46,233 nt of DNA, from contig JAHFOB010000008.1 in NCBI GenBank assembly GCA_023267045.1, forward strand, positions 1 through 46,233. Reading direction: 5' to 3'. Under the pieces are notes generated by a model. The model was not told where the DNA came from. It saw only the letters and a list, made by a program, of their open reading frames with translations, and ran no database searches. Position numbers and translations under genes: made by a program. Of the stretch, positions 28,169 through 36,114 are shown piece by piece. Origin of the DNA: Candidatus Zambryskiibacteriota bacterium. Its GTDB lineage: Bacteria > Patescibacteriota > Minisyncoccia > Phycocordibacterales > DATDWN01. How positions within the stretch are numbered: position 1 is the stretch's first letter; every line of letters starts with the position of its first letter.

Positions 28169-29542
28169 AAGGGGGTCGATCATGGTTGTTTGAATATTCT
28201 CGGCAATGGACATAACACTATTTCCATACGACAGATTCGGTGGTCTCCGTGTTGATGAACATGACGAGCCAGAGTAATATTTACAAGCCGCGTTACGCTC
28301 TGCTGTGTACGAGCCAGAAACTGCACCGAGTTCCGACATGTACACAGCCGTTGCCATGAAAGCATCTCTAGGATTCCACGGGTTAGCGGAATCTCCAGAA
28401 ATTCCAAGCATATTTCCAACCTTATCTTTGAACAATTCCCATGTCGAAGGAATAAACTGTGATGGTCCCATCCCCCCACCATACCCTCTACTTGATGTAT
28501 AGTTCGTGCCAAGTGGACAAGAAACTGGAGTAGTTTTCCAATCTCCACCAATTCGATTCATAATATTTTGAAATGGCACAGTATCTCTCGGAGCTTTCAT
28601 AACTTTTTCAAAAAATGTCCCTGTATTTTTACCAACACCATCTCCAGTATCCAAACTACTAACAATACAGGCGCCAACATTTTGTCCCAAGTTTGATTCT
28701 TGAGTGATAATAGCCAGAAGAAATGCTGGTCTGACACCTGTTTTTGCTCCAGCATCTTGAGCATATTTTAACGCATCTCCAAAAGGAATAGCTGCTGAGT
28801 CGCGAAGTTTGAAAAGAGCCGCTCGTATTTGAGCTGCATGTTGCTGGCGTTCGGAAAGGACCTGCTGGTATGTTTTTTCTTGAGTTTTATTTACACTAAT
28901 CAAATATTCTTTCTCTTTTTCATTTGCTTCGACTTGTTTTTGCTGAACTTGAGCGGCAACTTTTGTATCAGTTTCTTTGTTTTTCTGGAGATCGAGTGCC
29001 TCTTTTTCTTTTTCGGTCAAATCTTTTGTAGCACGAACTTGGACAAAAAGATCTTTGAGAGAATTGCCGACTTGCTGAAAGCTATCAATATCACTAAAAA
29101 AATCAGAAATATTTTGATTGCCAAGCATTATCTCTGGCAAACTGTATTGATCAATCTCGTTTGTCTGACGAAGCAGTTGCCCCAACGACTCATGACCTTT
29201 GCTTATTTGATCTTCGAGACTTGCTATGTGAGCGTTTTTCTTTGCAATATCTTGATCGAGTTGAGCGATTGCGATATTTTTCTTTTTTATAAGAGCTTTG
29301 GCTTGCTGAATTTTGGCATTGAGCAATGCCGCCTCTTGTTGGAGAGACTTCGTGTTAGCTTTTGTAGAATCCAATATAGACTGCCATTTAGCGATATCTG
29401 CCTCTGTTTGCGCTAGTTCATCTCGCCACTGCTGTTCCTGTTCTGCGTCAGTTAGAGCAAAAACCGCTCTGTATTGCAGAAAAAAGCCTGAAAATATAGT
29501 CAGAAAGACAAAAAAAGCAATTACAAACAACCGTTTTTGCAT
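28160..29542 (-). CDS. secreted coiled-coil protein with lytic transglycosylase-like C-terminal domain
   Basis: signal-like MQKRLFVIAFFVFLTIFSGFFLQ; coiled coil; FLLAIITQESNLGQNVG..GGGMGPSQFIPSTWE. Confidence 0.8.
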   Translation of the reverse strand: MQKRLFVIAFFVFLTIFSGFFLQYRAVFALTDAEQEQQWRDELAQTEADIAKWQSILDSTKANTKSLQQEAALLNAKIQQAKALIKKKNIAIAQLDQDIAKKNAHIASLEDQISKGHESLGQLLRQTNEIDQYSLPEIMLGNQNISDFFSDIDSFQQVGNSLKDLFVQVRATKDLTEKEKEALDLQKNKETDTKVAAQVQQKQVEANEKEKEYLISVNKTQEKTYQQVLSERQQHAAQIRAALFKLRDSAAIPFGDALKYAQDAGAKTGVRPAFLLAIITQESNLGQNVGACIVSSLDTGDGVGKNTGTFFEKVMKAPRDTVPFQNIMNRIGGDWKTTPVSCPLGTNYTSSRGYGGGMGPSQFIPSTWELFKDKVGNMLGISGDSANPWNPRDAFMATAVYMSELGAVSGSYTAERNAACKYYSGSSCSSTRRPPNLSYGNSVMSIAENIQTTMIDPLNF

Positions 29543-29605
29543 CACATAATTATACACCAAAATACAGACGTTTTGGAAGTAAAATTGTTACTAAAACAAT
29601 AGAGA

Positions 29606-30352
29606 TTATTTTGCTTGCTCTTTCTTTGGAGATTCTTTTGGAGTATCACCTGTGGCTTCAGCGCCTTCCTCATCCTTTTTACCTTTCTTTTCTACTTCAA
29701 TAGCTGACAAATCAACTGGAGCCTCTTCCACTTCCTCTTCTTTTGGAGCTGCTGCTGATGCAACTACTTGGTCAGCTGATTCGGCCAATGTTACACCTGT
29801 TGGAAGTACGATACTAGATGCAACAATAGTACTACCGAAATCAATTAAGCTAGAAATATCAACCTGCAATCCTCGTGGCAAGTTTTGCGGTTCTGCAGAA
29901 ATTTTAAGTTCATGGAGAACTTTAATCAAACTTCCTCCTAAATCTTTCACCGCTGGAGCACTACCCACGAATTCAAGTGGCACAGAAATTTCCAGTTTCT
30001 TTCCTTTTTCGAATACATAAAAATCTGCGTGACGAGGAATATCAGTTACAGGATCATAGTCCACAGAGTGGATGAGCGTATCAAAAGAGCCTTCTGGACT
30101 TTTTAACGTAACAACTGAAGACTCACCTGCTGTGTGCCAGGCTTTAACAAACTCTTTATGAATAAGGGTTATTGGGGTTGATTCTGTTTTCTTACTTTGC
30201 CCTGTAGCGTGCTGTTTACCACGTACTGAGCTTTGCTCTAGTACTGTGGCACTGCTACCGGGGCCATAAAAAACAGCTGGCATCTTGCCCTCTTTTCGGA
30301 GTTGCGAGACGTCTTCTGTATTTTCGCGCTTTGTTGCAGTTAAAGTTAACAT
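29606..30352 (-). CDS. rplY: 50S ribosomal protein bL25 (CTC-type)
   Basis: MLTLTATKRENTEDVSQLRKEGKMPAVFYGPG..LIHSVDYDPVTDIPRHADFYVF. Confidence 0.88.
   Translation of the reverse strand: MLTLTATKRENTEDVSQLRKEGKMPAVFYGPGSSATVLEQSSVRGKQHATGQSKKTESTPITLIHKEFVKAWHTAGESSVVTLKSPEGSFDTLIHSVDYDPVTDIPRHADFYVFEKGKKLEISVPLEFVGSAPAVKDLGGSLIKVLHELKISAEPQNLPRGLQVDISSLIDFGSTIVASSIVLPTGVTLAESADQVVASAAAPKEEEVEEAPVDLSAIEVEKKGKKDEEGAEATGDTPKESPKKEQAK
30220..30250. repeat. 31-bp bulged palindrome, copy 3 (in rplY)
   Basis: CCACGTACTGAGCTTTGCTCTAGTACTGTGG. Confidence 0.85.
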
Positions 30353-30404
30353 GGTGGCCAGTATACATAAATTGTTTGGAACAATCAAGAGCGTTTCTGT
30401 TGTA

Positions 30405-30590
30405 CTAACAAAATCTCTTACTCACCAAAACCTTTTCAGAGACACAAACTTTTCCAGCCAAAAGTTTGTTCTAGTCCTCAGGCTTGATTTGTCAATTTCA
30501 CCCCTCGCTTTGCTCGGGATCAATTGACAAAACCATGCTCAAGCCCTGCGGGTGCTCTGAAAAGGTTTTGGTTCAACGAGATTTTGTTAG
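30405..30590 (-). repeat. Long structured palindrome F (family 1), close copy of B
   Basis: CTAACAAAATCTC/GAGATTTTGTTAG perfect 13-bp termini, interior nearly identical to B. Confidence 0.9.
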
Positions 30591-30664
30591 CTGTAAAGTT
30601 ACTTTGGTTTACTACTAAGCATCAACATGTCAACCTGGCAGGTTGACATGTTGATTTTTGTAAA

Positions 30665-31113
30665 AGAAGTGACCCGGGAAACTCGCGTTTCCCGGGCCGG
30701 TATTGAAGATTCAACTCTCCTTGCAAACAAGTTTGCAAGATTCTAGGACAATCTTCCTGCCTGAGTGCTTCCAACGTCGATTATGTCCTTTCCTAAGGGA
30801 CCAACGCCAGAACCCAGAAACCACTACACCTGTTTGTAGCAAAGCGATATTGAGTCGCTCTGTAAAAAGTTACAGGAACATCAGGATCTCTATGGAAAGC
30901 TTTTGAGCAAAACTCTCCTCCTGAGCTGGCAGCTATGATGAATGCTTTTACATCCGTGGATCTACTCTTGCCGGATCATAGCTCATATCCTTCGAGTAGG
31001 TACTCGAAGGGTGCTCTTATGAGAGAATCGTTGAAAATTATTGATGTGGTTCTGAGGAGCTAGAGAGAACTAGCGCCTCTTGCCTATGCGAAACCCGCTC
31101 ACGGAACCTCCCG
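30665..31113 (-). ncRNA. Putative structured ncRNA (about 450 nt), unknown family
   Basis: consensus TTGACA-16-TATAAT promoter (31120-31147), many local hairpins, terminal CCCGGGAAAC-GCGA-GTTTCCCGGG hairpin, no SD-led long ORF. Confidence 0.6.
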
Positions 31114-31183
31114 TCCGCTATTATACATTACTGATTAATATTGTCAAATATGAAAAATACCCCTATAAACTAGGCTTTTTCAG

Positions 31184-31370
31184 CTAACAAAATCTCGTCG
31201 AATCTTACACAGTTCTGGAGACCCCGCAGTGCCAGAAGCATGGTTCCGTCAACGACCACGAGCAAAGCGAGGGGCTCATTGACGGATTCTGGCCGAGGAC
31301 AGGGCTTAAAAATTTCGCAGGAAATTTTTAAGCTAGCTCCAGAACTGTGTAAGTTCGTAAGAGATTTTGT
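31184..31370 (+). repeat. Long structured palindrome G (family 1, plus orientation)
   Basis: CAAAATCTCGTCGAA..TTCGTAAGAGATTTTG; CTTACACAGTTCTGGAG/CTCCAGAACTGTGTAAG. Confidence 0.88.
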
Positions 31371-31383
31371 GAATACTAAGAGA

Positions 31384-32253
31384 TTACAAATTATTAAACT
31401 CTTTGAGTTTCTTTACAACCAAATCCTGTACTGCTTGTTCAGCTGGTTTTAGGATTTTATACGGAGCGACTTCGTCTGGGTTATCGGCAAGAGATTTTTC
31501 GAGACCCTCTTTGAAAGCAACACGAATCTCTGTGTTTATATGAATAATACACATACCATTTGCGATAGCACCTTTAAAATCATCTTCAGAATTTCCTGAA
31601 CCGCCGTGTAGAACAAGTGGAACGCCCGTGCTATCCGAAATTTCTTTTATTCTTTCAATATTTAATTTCGGATCAACACCACCGCGAAGCATACCGTGAA
31701 AGTTCCCCACCGCTGGAGCGAGCATGTCTACACCGGTTTCTAGAACAAACTTTTTGGCCATCTGTGGATCGGTAAGTGATTTTTCGGAAAGATCTACGCC
31801 TTCTGGTATTGCGTCCAACACTTTTGACGACTGACCTATGTAGCCCAGCTCACCTTCGATAAGAACTTCTCGCCCGCAATTTCGAGCATATTCGACACAC
31901 TGTTTTGCTATTGCGACATTTTCCCCAAACGACAATTTTGCTCCGTCGAAAATAACGCTGTCATAACCAGCATCAATCGCCTCTTTTACTCGCTCAAAAG
32001 AGTAGGTGTGATCAGCGTTTAAATATATTGGATAGTTGTTATCCTCTCGAATAGTCTTGACCAATGCGGCAACTTCTTTCACACCAATAAAATCCCGTTC
32101 GCCCTCTGACACACCAATAATGACGGGAACATTTAAAGATTTTGCCGCATTGAAAATCGCCCAGAGAGCTTCAATATTTGAGATGTTAAAATGTCCAACT
32201 GCAACCTTTTTTTCTCTCGCTTCTTGTATAACTTCTTTTAATTTCTTGATCAT
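31384..32253 (-). CDS. fba: class II fructose-bisphosphate aldolase
   Basis: IYLNADHTYSFERVKEAIDAGYDSVIFDGA, PLVLHGGSGNSEDDFKGAI. Confidence 0.9.
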   Translation of the reverse strand: MIKKLKEVIQEAREKKVAVGHFNISNIEALWAIFNAAKSLNVPVIIGVSEGERDFIGVKEVAALVKTIREDNNYPIYLNADHTYSFERVKEAIDAGYDSVIFDGAKLSFGENVAIAKQCVEYARNCGREVLIEGELGYIGQSSKVLDAIPEGVDLSEKSLTDPQMAKKFVLETGVDMLAPAVGNFHGMLRGGVDPKLNIERIKEISDSTGVPLVLHGGSGNSEDDFKGAIANGMCIIHINTEIRVAFKEGLEKSLADNPDEVAPYKILKPAEQAVQDLVVKKLKEFNNL

Positions 32254-32293
32254 GCAATTTAATTATTACGCTAGTTAATTATATCACACGACA

Positions 32294-32339
32294 TTTTCAA
32301 ACAATAATATACGATATATCGTATATTATTGTTTGAAAA
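32294..32339. repeat. 46-bp perfect palindrome overlapping the end of the TrpR-like gene
   Basis: TTTTCAAACAATAATATACGATA|TATCGTATATTATTGTTTGAAAA. Confidence 0.9.
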
Positions 32340-32760
32340 CTTTGGTACTATACTGCTCCTCCAGTTTATCCATCCAAGCAAGCCTGCGCTTTCCGACATA
32401 CGAAAGTGTACTGTTGGTAATTAAATTTTCTATGACCTCCCATAATGTTCTATTATTCCTCTTAAAAATTCTTATAAAATTCTTATATTTCCCATTTTCA
32501 AAATTAAAAAATGCCCTATCAACTGTAGACGGACTGACAAGAAGTGTATCTGAAATATAAGGTCTGGATATGCCCTCATATAACATGAATACAATCGCCA
32601 ATCTTTTTGCAAACATAATCTTTTCAGTATCTGTGAAAAACTCATGAAATAAAACCTCACTCCTCCTATCTTCACCAAGAGTATTTATCATCTTTATTAA
32701 TTGTAAAACCAAATTATCCAAATCGGTTTGATTCAGTTTCTTATTTGATATATGTGGCAT
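32326..32760 (-). CDS. TrpR/YerC-like transcriptional regulator
   Basis: FFTDTEKIMFAKRLAIVFMLYEGISRPYISDTLLVSPSTVDRAFFNFENG. Confidence 0.7.
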   Translation of the reverse strand: MPHISNKKLNQTDLDNLVLQLIKMINTLGEDRRSEVLFHEFFTDTEKIMFAKRLAIVFMLYEGISRPYISDTLLVSPSTVDRAFFNFENGKYKNFIRIFKRNNRTLWEVIENLITNSTLSYVGKRRLAWMDKLEEQYSTKVFKQ

Positions 32761-32768
32761 AGAATCAA

Positions 32769-32792
32769 TAATATACGATATATCGTATATTA
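32769..32792. promoter_or_regulatory. candidate operator, 24-bp perfect palindrome
   Basis: TAATATACGATATATCGTATATTA, 8 bp upstream of the regulator start and in the divergent interval to pfkB. Confidence 0.6.
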
Positions 32793-32831
32793 ACAATTGG
32801 TAGATTAATATAGTCGTGTTAAAATAAGTAC

Positions 32832-33824
32832 ATGCAAAAACAAATGGACATTTTGGTTATTGGAGATATAGTCGTTGACGCTTTTATTAAACTAGAAGAT
32901 GCCGAGGTTAACTGTAGATTGAACAATCAAGACTGCGAGCTTTGTGTACGCTATGGCGACAAAGTTCCTTATGAATCTGTTGAAATCTGTAATGCGGTGG
33001 GAAATGCTTCAAACGCTTCTGTTTCTGCGGCTAGATTGGGACTTTCTTCGGCACTACTAACCTATGTTGGAAATGATCAATACGGCAAGGATTGTTTAGA
33101 GACTCTGAAAAAAAATGCTGTGGACACAACGTATGTCCGAGTTGAAGATGGTAAAAAAACAAACTACCACTATGTGTTATGGTACGAAGTTGATCGGACG
33201 ATATTGGTAAAGCATGAAGTCTTTGACTATCAGCTTGGCGACGTTGGAAAACCAAAATGGATGTACGTCAGCTCGATGGGAGAAAAGTCTTTCCAAATGT
33301 ATGAACAAATTTCTGATTATCTTTCAAAAAACCCAGAAATTAAACTAGCCTTTCAGCCTGGTGTTTTCGATATGAAACTCGGAAAAGATAAACTGAATTT
33401 TATCTACAAACGAGCAGATGCCATAAGTATAAATGTTGAAGAAGCGCAGAGAATTTTGGGTGAAACTAGTCGTGATATAAAAACACTTCTAAGGGGAATT
33501 GCCTCTATTGGACCGAAAAATGTTTTCATTACGGACGGATTTGCTGGGGCATACGCCTATGAGAAAGAATCTGATAAATCTTTGTTCATGCCTGTCTACC
33601 CACACACACCGTTTGAACGCACTGGAGCTGGTGACGCCTTTTTTTCAACAGTAATATCGGCGTTGGCCGTAGGTAAAACAATTGAAGAGGCTTTAACTTG
33701 GGGACCTATAAACGCAATGTCTGTTACCCAACAAGTCGGTGCCCAAAAAGGATTACTAACACTAGAAAAACTGGAAGAATTCCTAAAAAAAGCTCCAGAG
33801 AATTATAAATTAAGTAAAATATAA
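32832..33824 (+). CDS. PfkB-family carbohydrate kinase
   Basis: MDILVIGDIVVDAF, C-term FERTGAGDAFFSTVISALAVG. Confidence 0.9.
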   Translation: MQKQMDILVIGDIVVDAFIKLEDAEVNCRLNNQDCELCVRYGDKVPYESVEICNAVGNASNASVSAARLGLSSALLTYVGNDQYGKDCLETLKKNAVDTTYVRVEDGKKTNYHYVLWYEVDRTILVKHEVFDYQLGDVGKPKWMYVSSMGEKSFQMYEQISDYLSKNPEIKLAFQPGVFDMKLGKDKLNFIYKRADAISINVEEAQRILGETSRDIKTLLRGIASIGPKNVFITDGFAGAYAYEKESDKSLFMPVYPHTPFERTGAGDAFFSTVISALAVGKTIEEALTWGPINAMSVTQQVGAQKGLLTLEKLEEFLKKAPENYKLSKI

Positions 33825-33833
33825 TAAAAAGAA

Positions 33834-34097
33834 AACGCCACGATCGATTGTGGCGTTGATACGGATGGAGCTCGTACTGGTTTAGCCTTGCCTGTGTACA
33901 TCAGGCGACTTTCCTTGGAACCTATCGATTCCAAAGTAATTAAGAACTGAGTCTGGGAGCCAGCACTTTTCTATAACTGGTTTGTAACTCCTGGGTAAAG
34001 AACACCCGTGACCCAGCCTTACTACACCTCTCCGAAGAAAGGTTTGGGCTCATCCCGAACGTGGGAATCACTGTTGTTTTCTTCCAGCACTTCTCCA
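33834..34097 (-). ncRNA. Putative structured ncRNA (about 265 nt), unknown family
   Basis: TTGACA-17-TATAAA promoter (34104-34132); internal hairpins; AACGCCAC-GATCGATT-GTGGCGTT terminator with T-run. Confidence 0.55.
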
Positions 34098-34134
34098 ACA
34101 TTATTTATACTCCCCTAAAAAAGTTCTGTCAAGT

Positions 34135-35133
34135 CTAAACTTTCCTAGTAATAACTTTTTTGCAAGCATTCAGTATTTCAGTTTCTGACATCCCGTAATG
34201 TTCTAAAAGCTCATCTTGAGTTCCCGACTGGCCAAACTTGTCGTGCACGCCGATAAATTCAATTGGTACTGGAAAATTTTGAGAAAGTGCTTCGGCTACA
34301 GCTGAACCCATTCCCCCAGCGATCTGATGTTCCTCGACGGTGACAATCGCTCCGCACGTTTTTGCAATTTCTGTCACACCAGAAACATCAAGTGGTTTTA
34401 TAGTTGCAATATTTAAAACTTTTGCAGAAATATTTTCTTTTTTCAAAGTTTCAGCAACCTGTAGTGCACGATACACCAGAGCGCCAGTTGCAATAATTCC
34501 GACATCTGCTTTTTTCATTTCCTCTCCGTAAAAAAGTTGAGCCCCCCCTACTTCAAAAGGTGTTTCATCTGTTGTCATAACAGGAGTTTTCTCGCGAGCT
34601 AAACGAATATAAACTGGCTTGCCAAGAGTAGCGGAAGCAATCGTTACTTTACGCGCTTCTATGTGATCACACGGAGAAAAAACTATCATGTTTGGTATAA
34701 CACGAGTGATAGCAATGTCTTCTATTGCCTGGTGTGTTCCGCCGTCAGGGCCGACAGATACCCCAGCGTGAGAACCTGCGATCACCACAGGCCTATCGTT
34801 GTAACAAATAGTCGTACGAATCTGTTCCCAATTTCTGCCTGGAGAAAACATAGCGTAGCTTGAGATAAAAGGAATTTTGCCCATAGCGGACATACCACTG
34901 GCCACTCCGGCCAAGTTCTGCTCTGCCACACCGATCTCCACAAAACGTTTTGGAAATTTGTCGGCAAATAAATTCATTTTTGTCGACTCTGTCAGGTCGG
35001 CGCAAAGTCCAACAACTTGTGGATTTTTCTCTCCGGCAATAACCAATCCATCACCAAAACCACTTCGAATTGGCACTTGCTCAACTTTCTTATCAAAAAG
35101 TTTCGTATTTAATTTTTGTGAATTATTTATCAT
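34135..35133 (-). CDS. transketolase, C-terminal subunit
   Basis: FPKRFVEIGVAEQNLAGVASGMSAMGKIPF, HAGVSVGPDGGTHQAIEDIA. Confidence 0.9.
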   Translation of the reverse strand: MINNSQKLNTKLFDKKVEQVPIRSGFGDGLVIAGEKNPQVVGLCADLTESTKMNLFADKFPKRFVEIGVAEQNLAGVASGMSAMGKIPFISSYAMFSPGRNWEQIRTTICYNDRPVVIAGSHAGVSVGPDGGTHQAIEDIAITRVIPNMIVFSPCDHIEARKVTIASATLGKPVYIRLAREKTPVMTTDETPFEVGGAQLFYGEEMKKADVGIIATGALVYRALQVAETLKKENISAKVLNIATIKPLDVSGVTEIAKTCGAIVTVEEHQIAGGMGSAVAEALSQNFPVPIEFIGVHDKFGQSGTQDELLEHYGMSETEILNACKKVITRKV

Positions 35134-35165
35134 ACGAATTATACAAATGTAATCGAATTTACGAA

Positions 35166-36065
35166 TTATTCATGTTCAGATTTTATCTGTCCGCCAAGTG
35201 TGCGTAGCTCATGCAATGCGATTTTTGCCTGTTCATCTTTTGGCGGTTCACCTTTCATTTCAGTGCCCGGAGGAGAACCATGCCATTTGTAGTCTCGCTC
35301 CATAAACGAAACTCCTTTACCTGGAATAGTTCTAGCAATAATAACGCTTGGTCCATCAAAAACCGCTTGGGCTCGGCCGATCGCTCCGATAATTTCAGAG
35401 AAATTATGGCCGTCTATTTCCTCAACATGAAAACCAAAACTTTCAAACTTGTGAGAAAGTGGCTCGAGTGGCATAATATTTTCAGTATACCCATCTATCT
35501 GAATATTATTTCTGTCTACGATGACGATAAGATTGCCCAGTTTTTCTTTGCCTGCAAGTAAAACTGCTTCCCATGATTGTCCTTCGTCTAGCTCACCGTC
35601 ACTCATGAGGCAATAGAAAAATCTGTCTGATGTTTTTCCAAAATCCATTCTGTCAGCGATTGCCATACCAACTGCTTGGGAGAGGCCAGAACCAAGTGGC
35701 CCAGAACTTGTCTCAAGCATAGGCAAAAATTCTCTGTGCGGATGGCCTTGCAGTCGAGATTTAAATTTCCGCAGTGTCAGTAACTCTTTCACAGGAAAAT
35801 ATCCTGCATGAGCCATCGTTGCGTACAACACTGGATTTATATGACCGTTTGAGAGAATAAGTCTGTCTCTCTCTTTCCACGATGGATTTTTTGGATCATG
35901 ACGAAGAATAAAAAAATAGAGTGTGGCAAAAATATCTGCCATTCCCAAAGGCCCAGCAGAGTGTCCAGAACCGGCAGCTACAAGCATTTCTATAATAGAA
36001 ATCCTTATGTCCTTTGCTTTTTCCTCTAAGAACTTTATTTTCTCGTCTGTGACATTACTTATCAT
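35166..36065 (-). CDS. transketolase, N-terminal (TPP-binding) subunit
   Basis: GHSAGPLGMADIFATLYF, SDGELDEGQSWEAVLLAGKEKLGNLIVIVDRNNIQIDG. Confidence 0.92.
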   Translation of the reverse strand: MISNVTDEKIKFLEEKAKDIRISIIEMLVAAGSGHSAGPLGMADIFATLYFFILRHDPKNPSWKERDRLILSNGHINPVLYATMAHAGYFPVKELLTLRKFKSRLQGHPHREFLPMLETSSGPLGSGLSQAVGMAIADRMDFGKTSDRFFYCLMSDGELDEGQSWEAVLLAGKEKLGNLIVIVDRNNIQIDGYTENIMPLEPLSHKFESFGFHVEEIDGHNFSEIIGAIGRAQAVFDGPSVIIARTIPGKGVSFMERDYKWHGSPPGTEMKGEPPKDEQAKIALHELRTLGGQIKSEHE

Positions 36066-36114
36066 AAAAAGTTATAAAGTATAAAATTATCAAGTATAAA
36101 GTGAATACAAATTC

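Noticed and set aside
30665-31113. RNase P RNA, tmRNA or SRP RNA identity for the 450-nt candidate
   Set aside because: No GAGGAAAGTCC/ACAGAA-type RNase P blocks, no tRNA-like 3' end, no convincing SRP domain IV; left as unknown.
34135-36065. Split transketolase as a novelty
   Set aside because: Separate N- and C-terminal transketolase subunits are well known in many lineages.
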